Source of the DNA: Rhizobium croatiense
Lineage (GTDB): Bacteria; Pseudomonadota; Alphaproteobacteria; Rhizobiales; Rhizobiaceae
NCBI RefSeq assembly: GCF_019793465.1
Contig: NZ_JAILYJ010000015.1
Location: forward strand, 1-64,000
DNA: 64,000 bases
Direction of reading: 5' to 3'
Positions 16,797 through 27,410 of this stretch are shown one piece after another (position 1 is the stretch's first letter; the number at the start of each line of letters is the position of its first letter). The position numbers were made by a program, and so were the translations under genes. The notes beneath the pieces were generated by a model, which made no database searches, was not told the origin of the DNA, and worked only from the letters and a program-made list of their open reading frames with translations.

Positions 16797-18322
16797 GCTG
16801 CAGCTCCCGTCGCCGTAGGTTCGGCTGCCGAAAGCCGCCGCCAGAGCGGCGCCATGGCTTCCGCTATGTCATTGTAAAGCGCGTAGCGCCGGTCGTAATG
16901 CGCAGCGAGCGCGGCATTCGGCCGATAGTGCCGGTCGATACGTACCATGGCATCCGCACCTTCCGTAAAATCGGCGAACAACCCCACTCCGGTTCCCGCC
17001 GCAATCGCCGCACCGAGAGCCCCGGTTTCCCTGGAGATGGCGACCGAAACCGGCACGCCGAGCACATCGGCAAAGATCTGCGGCCAGAGGCGACTGCGCG
17101 ATCCGCCGCCCGACAGCACCGCCTGGTCGAAGGTCGCCCCCGCTCCGCGGAGCGTCTCGACGTGTTGGCGGTGGCCGAAGGCAACACCTTCGAGCAGGGC
17201 GCGGATCAGGTGTCCCTTGGTGTGCCAGCCGGCAATGCCGTAAAAGCCGGCCCGTGCATGGCCGTCCTGCTGGGCGCCGTAGAGATAGGGATGATAGAGC
17301 GGATCGTCGGCAGCCGGCTGAATTTCCGCCGCCAGCGCACAGCAGGCGTCGAAGGGCGAGACGCCCTCCGCATGGTCGCCATCGAAAAACTCCCGCACCA
17401 GCCATTCGAGATTGGCAGCCGAAGTGGCGCTGTTTTCCATCGCCATGTAGCGCCTGCGATCGAAGGTCGAGGACATGAAGACGGGTCCGCCGAGATCAGG
17501 CCCGTCGATGATGACCTGGTTGATGCTCCAGGTGCCGGCGATGATCGAGGCGCTGCCGGTGCGCGAGACGCCCGAGCCGAGGGCCGAGGCGACGACGTCG
17601 AAGAGCCCTGCGACCACCGGCGTGCCGGCGGCAAGACCGGTTTCCGCCGCGACCTCTTCCGTCACCCTGCCGGCCATGTCGGCGCTTTCGATCAGCCGCG
17701 GCAGCAGGTCCATGCAGTCGCCAAGGCCGTAAGCCGCCATCAGCGTGCGGTCATAACGGCGGGCGGCGAGATCGAGCAGCCCTGCCCCTGACATATCCGA
17801 CATCTCGCTGACACGCTCGCCGGTCAGCCGGTTGACGACGAAATCCTTGGAGTAGAACACCGTGCCGATGCGCTGGAAAATCTCCGGTCGATGACGTTTC
17901 AGCCAGGCGAGCAGCGTCGGTGTCTGCGAGGGCCAGGGCCGTTGGCGGGCGATCGGATAGGTGCGATCGCCGACAGCCTCAGCCGCCCATTCCTCGACGA
18001 GCCCGGTCGCCCGCGTATCGAGCGACTGGATGCCGAGGAAGGGTTCGCCATTTCGATCCAACGCATACAGCCCGTTGCCGTGACCGGCGCAGCCGATTGC
18101 GGCGATATCAACCGCAGCAATGCCTGCCCGGTCGAGGCAGGTGCGAATGACGCGCTTGGCGTTGGCCCAAAGCTCGCCGAGATCCCGCTCGACATGGCCG
18201 GGACATGGCATCCGGCTATGCCCCTCCTCTCCCGCATAAGCCACTTCCCGACCGGTACGGTCGAAGATCACCGCCTTGATGACGGTGTTGCCGGCGTCGA
18301 GCCCCAACAAATATTCTCCCAT
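16793..18322 (-). CDS. FGGY-family carbohydrate kinase
   Basis: 509 residues from ATG at 18322, chosen because GGGAGGGG lies just upstream and the kinase fold begins there (EYLLGLDAGNTVIKAVIFD). A much longer in-frame extension runs into the neighbouring gene and is rejected. It shows the ribokinase/hexokinase-type phosphate-binding loop DAGNT at the N-terminus, GCAGHGNGLYALD, a middle domain with GLFDVVASALG, and the C-terminal ATP-binding LSGGGSRSRLWPQIFADVLG and ETGALGAAIAA. It resembles L-xylulose/LsrK-like kinases more than glycerol kinase. It would phosphorylate a ketose or polyol. Together with the LsrF-like aldolase upstream it suggests phosphorylation followed by cleavage. Confidence 0.9.
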   Translation of the reverse strand: MGEYLLGLDAGNTVIKAVIFDRTGREVAYAGEEGHSRMPCPGHVERDLGELWANAKRVIRTCLDRAGIAAVDIAAIGCAGHGNGLYALDRNGEPFLGIQSLDTRATGLVEEWAAEAVGDRTYPIARQRPWPSQTPTLLAWLKRHRPEIFQRIGTVFYSKDFVVNRLTGERVSEMSDMSGAGLLDLAARRYDRTLMAAYGLGDCMDLLPRLIESADMAGRVTEEVAAETGLAAGTPVVAGLFDVVASALGSGVSRTGSASIIAGTWSINQVIIDGPDLGGPVFMSSTFDRRRYMAMENSATSAANLEWLVREFFDGDHAEGVSPFDACCALAAEIQPAADDPLYHPYLYGAQQDGHARAGFYGIAGWHTKGHLIRALLEGVAFGHRQHVETLRGAGATFDQAVLSGGGSRSRLWPQIFADVLGVPVSVAISRETGALGAAIAAGTGVGLFADFTEGADAMVRIDRHYRPNAALAAHYDRRYALYNDIAEAMAPLWRRLSAAEPTATGAAA

Positions 18323-18408
18323 TCCGAACCCCTCCCAAGGTTCTGTCATTGCTTGTCCAATTCCAAAGATAAACCGCTTCACGCTTTTTCGGGAATTGCT
18401 TCGCCACC

Positions 18409-19251
18409 TCAGCCTTGCCGATAGATTGCAACGGCTTCTTCGCCGCTCGCATCCTGGTGGATGATCGCCATCAGCCCGCGCACGACAGCGCTTGGATTGG
18501 CATGCTGGTAGATGTTGCGGCCATAGACCATGCCCATCGCGCCCTGCCCCATCAAGGCGGCCGATTTGGCGAAGACGGCGGCGAGATCCTCCTTGCCGCC
18601 GCCGCGCACGAGCACCGGGCATCGCGCCGCTTCGACCACGCGGTGGAAATCCTCCGCATTCGTCGTCGGATCGGCCTTGACGATATCGGCGCCCATTTCG
18701 CGGGCAAGCCGCGTCAAGGTGACGATCTTGTCGGCATCGCCGTCCACCATGTAGCCGCCGCGCTCGGTCACCGGCTGCATCACGAGCGGTTCGATCATGA
18801 GCGGCATGCCGTATTTCTCGCAGTCCGCCCGGACTCGCGAAATATTCTGCACGCACTGGCGGAAGAGATCGGGCTCATCCGGCAGCATGAACAGGTTGAC
18901 CACCACGCAGGCGGCATCCATCTGCAAGGCCCCGACCAGCGGCTCCGCTTCATTTTGCAGCACCGCCCACATGTCGCGGTGGCGGATACGGTTATAGGGA
19001 TTGCCCATGTCGATGCGCATGACGAGCGCCGGCTTGTCCTTGCCGGGCAGATCCTGCAGAAGGTCGGCCTGGCCATAATTCATCTGGATCGCATCCGGCT
19101 TCGCATCGACCAGCGCCTTGACGACGGCCGGCATGTTCTCCAGTCCGTCGAGAAAGGACGGCTCGTTGCAGACGCCGTGATCGATCGCCACATCAAGGCA
19201 ACGGCCGTTGCCAAACAGCCGGTTCATCCGGACCTTGCGGTTGTCTCGCAT
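18409..19251 (-). CDS. Class I aldolase, DhnA/LsrF-like
   Basis: 280 residues. Start ATG at 19251 has AAGGAG 7 bases upstream, giving a 28-base overlap with the preceding dehydrogenase gene; ATG at 19227 would overlap as ATGA and is an alternative. TIM-barrel features: LDVAIDHGV near the N-terminus (the substrate phosphate/base region of DhnA aldolases), PLMIEPLVM, a Schiff-base lysine candidate in GADIVKADPTTN, and PVLVRGGGKED plus GMVYGRNIYQH for phosphate binding. The family cleaves ketose phosphates, often releasing dihydroxyacetone phosphate, or thiolyses phospho-AI-2 derivatives (LsrF). The specific substrate cannot be read from the sequence. Confidence 0.88.
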   Translation of the reverse strand: MRDNRKVRMNRLFGNGRCLDVAIDHGVCNEPSFLDGLENMPAVVKALVDAKPDAIQMNYGQADLLQDLPGKDKPALVMRIDMGNPYNRIRHRDMWAVLQNEAEPLVGALQMDAACVVVNLFMLPDEPDLFRQCVQNISRVRADCEKYGMPLMIEPLVMQPVTERGGYMVDGDADKIVTLTRLAREMGADIVKADPTTNAEDFHRVVEAARCPVLVRGGGKEDLAAVFAKSAALMGQGAMGMVYGRNIYQHANPSAVVRGLMAIIHQDASGEEAVAIYRQG

Positions 19252-20972
19252 AATTCACTCCTTCGTTCGTTCCTTGCGGAAAGGCTTGCCTCCGCGACGC
19301 CGTGGCGCTCGCGCATGATAGTGAGAAAGCGGATGCGCTCTTCGGCGGCGCGCTCAGCCGACCAGCCTCTTTCGACGGCCAGCAGGTCGAGCACGGCGTC
19401 AGCCATGTCGAGCGAGAGCTCGCCGGAAATTGCCATCGTCGTGCGGCGCAGCAGCAGGTCGTCGAGATGCTCGACGGCTTCAGCGCCGATCAGATATTGG
19501 ACTTCGCGGAGGCTATAGCCGGCATGCGGCAAAGGATGGTCAGGGCCTGCCGCGATGAAGCCGGCGACATCCTCCGCATCGGTGCCGTAGCGTTCGAAGA
19601 GGATCGCAGCGCGATCGATGGAGATACCCGTCGAGGCCGCAAGATCACGAACCCAGCCTCCGCCATCTTTAGGAAAGGCCCTTCCGCCGCCAAATGCCCT
19701 TTCCGCCGTATCGACGCGCCGGTGCCGGCCGAGCCGTTCCAGGACCATGTCGGCCGCCAGCTCACCGAAGGAGCGGAACGTCGTCCACTTGCCGCCGATC
19801 ATGCAGAGCACCGGCGGGCCGCTATCATGGCCTTCGATCACGGTGCAGAAATGGTCCCGCGGGATGCGTCCGGTAAAACTGTCCTTGCTGGCCGGCAGCG
19901 GGCGCACGCCGGCAAACTGGAAAACGATCTCTTCCGGCCGGATGCGAATGCCCGGCAGCACGAAGGCAAGCGATTGCAGGATATAGTCGCGCTCGTCGGT
20001 CTCGCAGCGCACAATGCCGGGGTCATCGACGCGAATATCCGTCGAGCCGACCAGCACCTTGCCGAGATAGGGAAAAAGGATGCAGATGCGTCCGTCCTCG
20101 TTCTCGTAGTAGATCATGTGCCCGCCGAGCATGTCGCGGAGCGCGGGATTGTCGATGATGAGATGCGACCCCTTGGTGCCGCCCATCAGCGCGGCAGGCC
20201 GCGCGCGCTCGGGAAAGAGCGATCCATTCGCGATGTCGATCCAGCCCCCGGTCGCGTTGACGACCAGCGTCGGTTGGATGCGAAACGTCTCCCCGGCGAT
20301 GCCGTCGCGCAGCAGAAAGTCCCCCGCCCCGGTCTGTTCGATCGTCGCATAGTTCAATGCCCGGGCATTCGGGCCGGCAGACAGGCCGTCGCGCAGCAAC
20401 TCGATGCCGATCCGCTCCGGATGGCTCACCCAGGCGTCGTAATAGGTCGCGGAACTGCGGATCCCAGGATTGAGCGCCGGCCATTTTGCCAGTGTCGCCC
20501 GGCGTCCGCGGAACTGGTGGCGGGGCATCAGCGCGCGTTTGCGCGTCAGGAAATCGTAGATTGCGAGGCCGGTCTTGATGGCGACGGCGCCGCGGCGGCT
20601 CGGACGACGGGTGAGACCGAGGAAGCGCACGATGCCGTTGGCGAGGCCGGAGAAGACGTCGAAAACAGGAACCGTCGTCCGCAAGGGCGCCACATAATGG
20701 GGGGCGTTGCGCAGCAGCCGGTCTCGCTCGACCAGAGACTCCTGCACGAGGTTGAATTCGCCATTCTCCAGATAGCGCAGCCCGCCATGGACCATGCGCG
20801 AGAGGGCGGCGCTCGCACCGGAGCAATAGTCACCTTGCTCGACGAGCAGCACGTTCACGCCCTGCAGCGCAAGCTCGCGGAAGACGCTGAGCCCGTTGAT
20901 GCCGCCGCCGAGGACGCAAACGTCCACCTTCCGGCTTTGGCGAAGCCCGTCCATTGTTTCCAGTCGGTTCAT
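19224..20972 (-). CDS. GlpD-like FAD-dependent polyol-phosphate dehydrogenase
   Basis: 582 residues from ATG at 20972. The FAD-binding DVCVLGGGINGLSVFRELAL is followed by LLVEQGDYCSGASAALSRMVHGGLRYLE, the classic GlpD pattern. GTKGSHLIID, PYLGKVLVGSTD and GGKWTTFRSFGE are all typical of aerobic glycerol-3-phosphate dehydrogenases. The C-terminal helical GlpD domain is present (GYSLREVQYLIGAEAVEHLDDLLLRRT). GlpD proteins oxidise glycerol 3-phosphate with transfer of electrons to quinone at the inner membrane; homologues such as EryB oxidise other polyol phosphates. Without a glycerol transporter nearby and with a sugar-type importer, a polyol phosphate other than glycerol 3-phosphate is as likely. 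Confidence 0.88.
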   Translation of the reverse strand: MNRLETMDGLRQSRKVDVCVLGGGINGLSVFRELALQGVNVLLVEQGDYCSGASAALSRMVHGGLRYLENGEFNLVQESLVERDRLLRNAPHYVAPLRTTVPVFDVFSGLANGIVRFLGLTRRPSRRGAVAIKTGLAIYDFLTRKRALMPRHQFRGRRATLAKWPALNPGIRSSATYYDAWVSHPERIGIELLRDGLSAGPNARALNYATIEQTGAGDFLLRDGIAGETFRIQPTLVVNATGGWIDIANGSLFPERARPAALMGGTKGSHLIIDNPALRDMLGGHMIYYENEDGRICILFPYLGKVLVGSTDIRVDDPGIVRCETDERDYILQSLAFVLPGIRIRPEEIVFQFAGVRPLPASKDSFTGRIPRDHFCTVIEGHDSGPPVLCMIGGKWTTFRSFGELAADMVLERLGRHRRVDTAERAFGGGRAFPKDGGGWVRDLAASTGISIDRAAILFERYGTDAEDVAGFIAAGPDHPLPHAGYSLREVQYLIGAEAVEHLDDLLLRRTTMAISGELSLDMADAVLDLLAVERGWSAERAAEERIRFLTIMRERHGVAEASLSARNERRSELCETTARSG

Positions 20973-20983
20973 GATGGCGTCCG

Positions 20984-21979
20984 TTATCCGTCCATGGTGG
21001 CGAGCTGCGCCGATATGGCGGTGTCGATGGCCGCGAGATCGGCGGTTGAAAGGCGAAGCGTTCCGGCCTGCGCATTGTCGAGCGCCTGCGCCGGGTTTCT
21101 TGCGCCGCAAAGCGCGAAGGTTACGCCCGGCTGTGCCAGTGTCCAGGCGATCACCGTCTGCGCGATGCTGGCGCCGTGGCGCTCCGCGACAGGCCGGATC
21201 GCCTCGGCAAAATCCTTGGCATTGCGGCGGTTGGCGACGGAAAAGCGCGGATTGTCCTTGCGCTGGTCGTCGCCGGAAAACACGCGCTCGGGCCCGATGG
21301 CGCCGGAAAGCAGGCCGAGCGCCAGTGAGGAATAGCTGAGCGTCGATACGCTGTTGGCGATGGTGAGCGGCAACAGGTCCGCCTCGATCTGGCGATCGAT
21401 CATGCTGAACCGCTCCTGGATCGCATCGAGCGAAGCGGTCGCGATATATTGTTCGAGTTCCGACCGGCTGACGTTGCTGGCGCCGACGGCGCGGATCTTT
21501 CCGGCCTGTTTCAGCTCTTCCAGCGCCGCGACAGTCTCCTCGATCGGCGTCGTCGGGTCCTGCCAGTGGGTGATGTAGAGGTCGATATGATCTGTGCCGA
21601 GGCGGCGCAGGCTTTCCTCAACCTCGTGAATGATCGAGTCTCGCCCGAGATAGCGATGCACCGGCCTGCCGTCCTGGTCGAAGAAATGGTTGCCCTTCTG
21701 CGTATGCCACACCAGCCCGCATTTGGTGGCGATTACCGCCTTGTCTCGGCGTCCGGCGAGCGCCTTGCCGACGATCTCTTCGGATCGGCCCAGGCCGTAG
21801 GCCGGCGCCGTGTCGATGAGCGTGACGCCGGCATCGAGCGAGGCCTGGATCGCGGCGATGGATTGCGCCTCATCCGTGCCGCCCCACATCCAGCCGCCGA
21901 TTGCCCAGGTGCCGAGGCCGACGGCCGAAGCCTTGACGCCGGAGCGGCCGATTTCGCGGGTCAACTGTTCGCCGCTCAT
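20984..21979 (-). CDS. Aldo/keto reductase
   Basis: 331 residues. TIM-barrel AKR: SAVGLGTWAIGGWMWGG, the catalytic Asp in GVTLIDTAPAYGLGRSEEIVGKAL together with the Tyr, the Lys in VIATKCGL, and His in LYITHWQDP. The C-terminal NADP-binding part contains VTFALCGARNPAQALDNA. Its start overlaps the regulator stop by 4 bases (ATGA) and it ends 11 bases before the GlpD-like gene. It is likely to reduce or oxidise the imported sugar/polyol; direction and substrate are unknown. Confidence 0.9.
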   Translation of the reverse strand: MSGEQLTREIGRSGVKASAVGLGTWAIGGWMWGGTDEAQSIAAIQASLDAGVTLIDTAPAYGLGRSEEIVGKALAGRRDKAVIATKCGLVWHTQKGNHFFDQDGRPVHRYLGRDSIIHEVEESLRRLGTDHIDLYITHWQDPTTPIEETVAALEELKQAGKIRAVGASNVSRSELEQYIATASLDAIQERFSMIDRQIEADLLPLTIANSVSTLSYSSLALGLLSGAIGPERVFSGDDQRKDNPRFSVANRRNAKDFAEAIRPVAERHGASIAQTVIAWTLAQPGVTFALCGARNPAQALDNAQAGTLRLSTADLAAIDTAISAQLATMDG

Positions 21980-22983
21980 GCGGAAAATCCTTCCTCGGAT
22001 GCGAGTTCAAGAATGCGCGCGCCCGTCGCCTCGTCGGTGACGAGCGTATCGAGGTGGTTGCCGCGCAGGATGCTGAGGATCGGCCCGGCCTTGTTCGGGC
22101 CGCTGGCGACACCGATCTTCGTCGGGATCGAGGCGAATTCCGGCAGCGTCAGCGAAACCAGCGACCGGTTCAGGCTGTAGTCGCAGACGCGGCCGTGATC
22201 GTCGAGCAAATGGGCGAGCAGTTCACAGCTGGCGCCCGAACGCTCGATTGCCGCACGATCGGTGCTGGAGGAAGGGTGCAGGTCGTAATAGCTCGAATCG
22301 TCAGTCAGGATCGAGCCGATGCCGACCACAGCGACTTTTGCCTCCCGCGCCCGCCGGAAGACGTCGGCGACGGAGCGCATGTTGATCAGCATCGACCGCT
22401 GCTCGGCGTCATCGGCAAAGAGCGGCGCGTGGATCTGATAGGAGCGCCCGCCGAGCCGGTCGGCCATCAGGGTCGAGACGTGGTTGACGTCGGTATAGTG
22501 TTTGCCCTGCACGCATCCGGTGGCCGGGATGACCTCGACATCGAAGCGGCGCGGCGCCTGCAGGCCGGCGACGACGGCGCTGACGCCCTTGCCGCCGGTG
22601 ATGCAGATCGTATCGCCATCGGCGATTTCTTCGAGCAGCAGGCGTGCCGCCGCCTCGCCGACCGCCTGCAGCGCGGTCTGCGGATTGTCCGAGACTGTCG
22701 GTACCACGACCGCGCGGCTGATGCCGCCAAGCGCCAGAAGCCGTTCCTCCATATTAACAAGCGGTTCGATCGGCGATTTGATCTTGATCTCGACTAGGCC
22801 GAGCTGCCGGCCCCGCTTGATGAGGCGGTTGACGGTGGCGTGCGAGATCCCGAGCTGATCGGCGATCTGCGCCTGCGTCAGACCCTCCAGAAAATGCAGG
22901 ACGAGCGCCTGGTGCATCTGGCGGGCGATGACGATTTCCTCGCGCGGGGCTGTCGTCCTGGGTTTCAGTTTGGCGATCGGCAT
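21976..22983 (-). CDS. SorC/DeoR-superfamily sugar-responsive transcription regulator
   Basis: 335 residues from ATG at 22983, which follows the permease stop by one base. An N-terminal helix-turn-helix (LVLHFLEGLTQAQIADQLGISHATVNRLIKRG, ~25-55) precedes a SorC effector domain (GEAAARLLLEEIADGDTICITGGKGVSAVVAGL, ...AVVGIGSI, GRVCDYSLN, ...IGVASGPNKAGPILSILRGNHLDTLVTDEATGARIL). This class (LsrR, SorC, DeoR) binds phosphorylated sugars and usually acts as a repressor that is released by the kinase product. Its location inside the operon suggests autoregulation through the palindrome at 26746-26772. Confidence 0.9.
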   Translation of the reverse strand: MPIAKLKPRTTAPREEIVIARQMHQALVLHFLEGLTQAQIADQLGISHATVNRLIKRGRQLGLVEIKIKSPIEPLVNMEERLLALGGISRAVVVPTVSDNPQTALQAVGEAAARLLLEEIADGDTICITGGKGVSAVVAGLQAPRRFDVEVIPATGCVQGKHYTDVNHVSTLMADRLGGRSYQIHAPLFADDAEQRSMLINMRSVADVFRRAREAKVAVVGIGSILTDDSSYYDLHPSSSTDRAAIERSGASCELLAHLLDDHGRVCDYSLNRSLVSLTLPEFASIPTKIGVASGPNKAGPILSILRGNHLDTLVTDEATGARILELASEEGFSA

Positions 22984-22984
22984 G

Positions 22985-23974
22985 TCAGGCGGCCTTCCGC
23001 TTGTGCAGGAAATGGTCGATGGATACGGCGGCAAGCAGGATGCATCCTTTGATCATGTCCTGCCAATAGACGGAAACATTTAGCAGGATCAGCGACGAGG
23101 TGACGAGGGAAAGAAGCGCGATGCCGAGGATGGCCCCGAGGATGGTTCCCGAGCCGCCGTTCAGCGAGGCTCCGCCGATCACCGCGGCGGCGATGATGTT
23201 CAGCTCCATGCCGACGCCGAAAGTGGGTGTCGCCGCGCCGAAGCGGGACATGTAGATGACACCGGCGACGCCGGCGAGCGTCGAGCAGAGCACCGTCACC
23301 CAGAATTTCACCTGGTTCGTCTTGATGCCGGAATAGAGCGCCGCCTTCTCATTGCTGCCCGTGTAGAACACCTTGCGGAAGGCGGTCGCCCGGCGCAGCA
23401 GGAAATCGAACAGCATGACGACGGCGACGAAGATCAGGATGACATAGGGAATGCCGTAGAACGTGCCCTGCCCCACCGCCTTGAAGCCGGCCGGCAGCGT
23501 GAAGAGCGAGAGCGGCGTGCCCTTGGTGATGATGAGACAGAGGCCACGCACGATCACCATGCCCGCCAGCGACGTGATGAAGTGGTTGAGACCGACGACC
23601 GTCACGAAGAAGCCCATGATGGCGCCGATAGTGCTGCTGGCAAGAATGCCGACAAGCGAGGCCGTCCACGGATCGAGTCCGGCGAGAAAGAGCGAGCCCG
23701 AGAGCACCATCGCGAAGCAGACGACGGAGCCGACCGCAAGGTCGATGCCGCCAACGATGAGCAGAATCGTCATGCCGACAACGACGATGCCCTCCACGGA
23801 AAAGCTCATCAGCATGGCGCGGAAATTGCCGAGCGTCAGGAAGTGTGGCGACGCAAAGCTCATGATGATGCCGAGCGCCAGGATGATCGCGATCAGCCCT
23901 GCCTCGCGCATTGTGCCGATGCGTTTGAAGGACGACGTCCTGGGCATGCCTGCCGCCATCGTGTCGATTGCCAT
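22985..23974 (-). CDS. Ribose-type sugar ABC transporter permease
   Basis: 329 residues from ATG 23974 (GGGAGAGAGG upstream; ATG 23989 is an in-frame alternative). About eight to ten hydrophobic segments, with BPD_transp_2 family sequence: PHFLTLGNFRAMLMSFSVEGIVVVGMTILLIVGGIDLAVGSV, GLNHFITSLAGMVIVRGL, FYTGSNEKAALYSGI, and ELNIIAAAVIGGASLNGGSGTILGAILG near the end. It forms the membrane channel, probably as a homodimer because only one permease gene is present. Confidence 0.93.
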   Translation of the reverse strand: MAIDTMAAGMPRTSSFKRIGTMREAGLIAIILALGIIMSFASPHFLTLGNFRAMLMSFSVEGIVVVGMTILLIVGGIDLAVGSVVCFAMVLSGSLFLAGLDPWTASLVGILASSTIGAIMGFFVTVVGLNHFITSLAGMVIVRGLCLIITKGTPLSLFTLPAGFKAVGQGTFYGIPYVILIFVAVVMLFDFLLRRATAFRKVFYTGSNEKAALYSGIKTNQVKFWVTVLCSTLAGVAGVIYMSRFGAATPTFGVGMELNIIAAAVIGGASLNGGSGTILGAILGIALLSLVTSSLILLNVSVYWQDMIKGCILLAAVSIDHFLHKRKAA

Positions 23975-23996
23975 TTCCCTCTCTCCCATGTTCTCT

Positions 23997-25523
<1,527 letters not shown>

Positions 25524-25584
25524 CATCTTCCTCCCTCTCCATCTCGGCCATCCGCACCGAAAGTGCGGATGGCCTGTCGGGGTC

Positions 25585-26613
25585 TTATTCCTCGATGCCC
25601 TTGGTGCCGCGATGCTTGAGATACTTGTCCCAATAGAAGTCGTCGGCATTTGCGGCGGTCACGATGGAGAGGCCGTTGTCGACGACCGGGATGCTCATCG
25701 GGTTGAAGCCCGAGCGCTTGGCGTCGTTCATCGGATCGATCAGTTCCGGGTGCTTGGCGAGCCATAGCAGCATGAAGCCCATATAACCCTGCATGCCCTG
25801 ATTGGGGTTGATCGAGCCGAAGACTTCGCCGGCCTTGATCATATCGAGGATGTTGGCATTGACGTCGGCGCACATGACGAGAACCTTGCCGCCGGTTTCC
25901 TTGTTGGCCTGCGCGGCGCCGATCGCGGAGTTCGCTTCCGGCATGAAAACCGCCCCAAGGTTGGGGTTGGCCTGGATGAGGCTGGAAAGCCCCTGATAGG
26001 CCTTGGTCGGATCCTGGTTGGATGCGGCGCGGCCGACGAGCTTCATATCAGGCCACTTCTCTCCCATGCGGGCGATGAAGGCGGCGATGCGCTTGTCGTG
26101 GTTGTCCTGGCCGGGATTTTCGAGAACGGCGTATTCGCCCTTGCCGCCCATCTTCTCGGCGATCGCATCAGCGGCATAGGTGCCTTCGCGGGTGTTGTCC
26201 GAGGTGATGAAGGAGACGCGCTTGGAGAGCGGCGAATCGGCTGCAAAGGTGACGACCGCCGTACCCTGGCCGATGGCGCGATTGATCGGCTCGATGAACG
26301 GGTCGGAGTTCATCGGATGAACGAGAATGCCGGCCGGATTTTGCGCCAGCGCCTGGTCGAAAGTGGCGATCTGCTTGTTGACGTCATATTCCGGTGTGCC
26401 GGTATATTCCGTTTCGCAGCCGAGTTGTTGCCCCGCCTGCTTGAACATCTCGTAAACCGGGAACCAGTATTCGACACCCGAAACCATAACATTCATGACG
26501 TATTTTTCGCCCGGCTTGCAGCGGAACGGGTTTTCCGTTCCCGCGCTTGCGGCGCCGGCGATAAACGTTGCAGCAAAAACCGCCATTGCGGTCGTGGTGA
26601 GTAAAGTGCGCAA
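25585..26613 (-). CDS. Ribose-type sugar ABC transporter periplasmic binding protein
   Basis: 342 residues if translation begins at the TTG at 26613, which has AAGGAGG 6 bases upstream and directly opens a signal peptide (MRTLLTTTAMAVFAATFIAGAASAG). The frame upstream is open but lacks a signal and a ribosome site. Mature protein: Peripla_BP_4 fold (YVMNVMVSGVEYWFPVYEMFKQAGQQLG, ILVHPMNSDPFIEPINRAI, VVTFAADSP, FITSDNTREGTYAADAI, GAVFMPEANSAIGAAQA). It is the first gene of the nine-gene operon. The ligand is probably a sugar or sugar alcohol. Confidence 0.92.
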   Translation of the reverse strand: MRTLLTTTAMAVFAATFIAGAASAGTENPFRCKPGEKYVMNVMVSGVEYWFPVYEMFKQAGQQLGCETEYTGTPEYDVNKQIATFDQALAQNPAGILVHPMNSDPFIEPINRAIGQGTAVVTFAADSPLSKRVSFITSDNTREGTYAADAIAEKMGGKGEYAVLENPGQDNHDKRIAAFIARMGEKWPDMKLVGRAASNQDPTKAYQGLSSLIQANPNLGAVFMPEANSAIGAAQANKETGGKVLVMCADVNANILDMIKAGEVFGSINPNQGMQGYMGFMLLWLAKHPELIDPMNDAKRSGFNPMSIPVVDNGLSIVTAANADDFYWDKYLKHRGTKGIEE

Positions 26614-26740
26614 GAGTCCTCCTTGAGGCCGAAGCCTCTCCCAAAAGCTCGAGGGCGCCGAAAAGCGCCGCTGATCGTGTTGAAGTCCGGACTTCCTCCT
26701 CGACGTCCGGTATGAGGCAGCTAAGCGTAAAGCTCGAGGG

Positions 26741-26772
26741 CTGTCAATATAATTCACGACGTGAAATATATT
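26741..26772 (-). promoter_or_regulatory. Operator palindrome and -35 box of the sugar/polyol operon
   Basis: A 27-base dyad (26746-26772) centred on 26759 with 12 of 13 positions paired; the core is TTCACG-A-CGTGAA. On the minus strand TTGACA (26746-26741) follows at once, with a weak TTAGCT 17 bases further on, placing a promoter about 100 bases before the binding-protein gene. A repressor on this dyad would block RNA polymerase. The SorC-family regulator in the operon is the obvious binder. Confidence 0.65.
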
Positions 26773-26795
26773 TCAGCAAGACCAGGTGCGGCATC

Positions 26796-27410
26796 TCAAC
26801 CGACAGATCGCCAAGGCGCGGTCGCGGCCAGCCACTGTCGTGTGCGGGCCTCGGGATCCGGATTGCGAGTGATATCGGTGACCACGGCGGCGCTATCGGC
26901 GCCGTTTTCCAATACCAGCGGCGCGCGTTCGGCGGTGATCCCGCCAATGGCAACGAGCGGCATTGGTCCGACACGCCGCCGCCAGTCCGCAAGGCGTTCG
27001 ATGCCTTGAGGCGCCCATTTCATTTCTTTGAGGATCGTGGGCCAGACCGGCCCAAGGGCAACATAGTCCGGCGCGGCGGCCAGCGCGGTTTCTAGTTCTG
27101 ATGGATCGTGCGTGGAAAGGCCGAGCCTCAGGCCGGCGCGGCGAATGGCAGCCAGATCGGCAGCCATCAGGTCTTCCTGCCCGAGATGAATGAAATCGCA
27201 TCCCTCGTCGATCGCCAGCCTCCAGTAATCGTTGATGATCAATTGGCAGGCCGCTGCCGCGCAGGCGGCTTTCGCACACCGGATCTCTTCGCGAAGCACC
27301 GGCGCCGGCCGGTCCTTGATGCGCAGCTGGACGAGTTTGACGCCGAGCGGCACGAGACGCTCGATCCATTCGGCGCTGTCGACGATGAGATAGAAGGGGT
27401 CGAGCTTCAT
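26796..27410 (-). CDS. thiE: Thiamine-phosphate synthase
   Basis: 204 residues. TIM-barrel ThiE signature: LVPLGVKLVQLRIKDRP, then LIINDYWRLAIDEGCDFIHLGQEDL, LGLSTHDPSELETALAAAPDYVALGPVWPT, and PLVAIGGITAERAPLVLENGADSAAVVTDI. It joins the hydroxymethylpyrimidine and thiazole halves into thiamine monophosphate. Last gene of the thiCOSGE operon; its ATG overlaps the thiG stop by 4 bases. Confidence 0.95.
   Translation of the reverse strand: MKLDPFYLIVDSAEWIERLVPLGVKLVQLRIKDRPAPVLREEIRCAKAACAAAACQLIINDYWRLAIDEGCDFIHLGQEDLMAADLAAIRRAGLRLGLSTHDPSELETALAAAPDYVALGPVWPTILKEMKWAPQGIERLADWRRRVGPMPLVAIGGITAERAPLVLENGADSAAVVTDITRNPDPEARTRQWLAATAPWRSVG

Noticed and set aside
18323..18856. N-terminal extension of the FGGY kinase frame
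   Set aside because: It reads through the aldolase gene out of frame; the kinase fold and ribosome site begin at 18322.
19302..21335. 677-codon plus-strand frame through the GlpD-like and AKR genes
   Set aside because: No domain, and it crosses two well-supported minus-strand genes.
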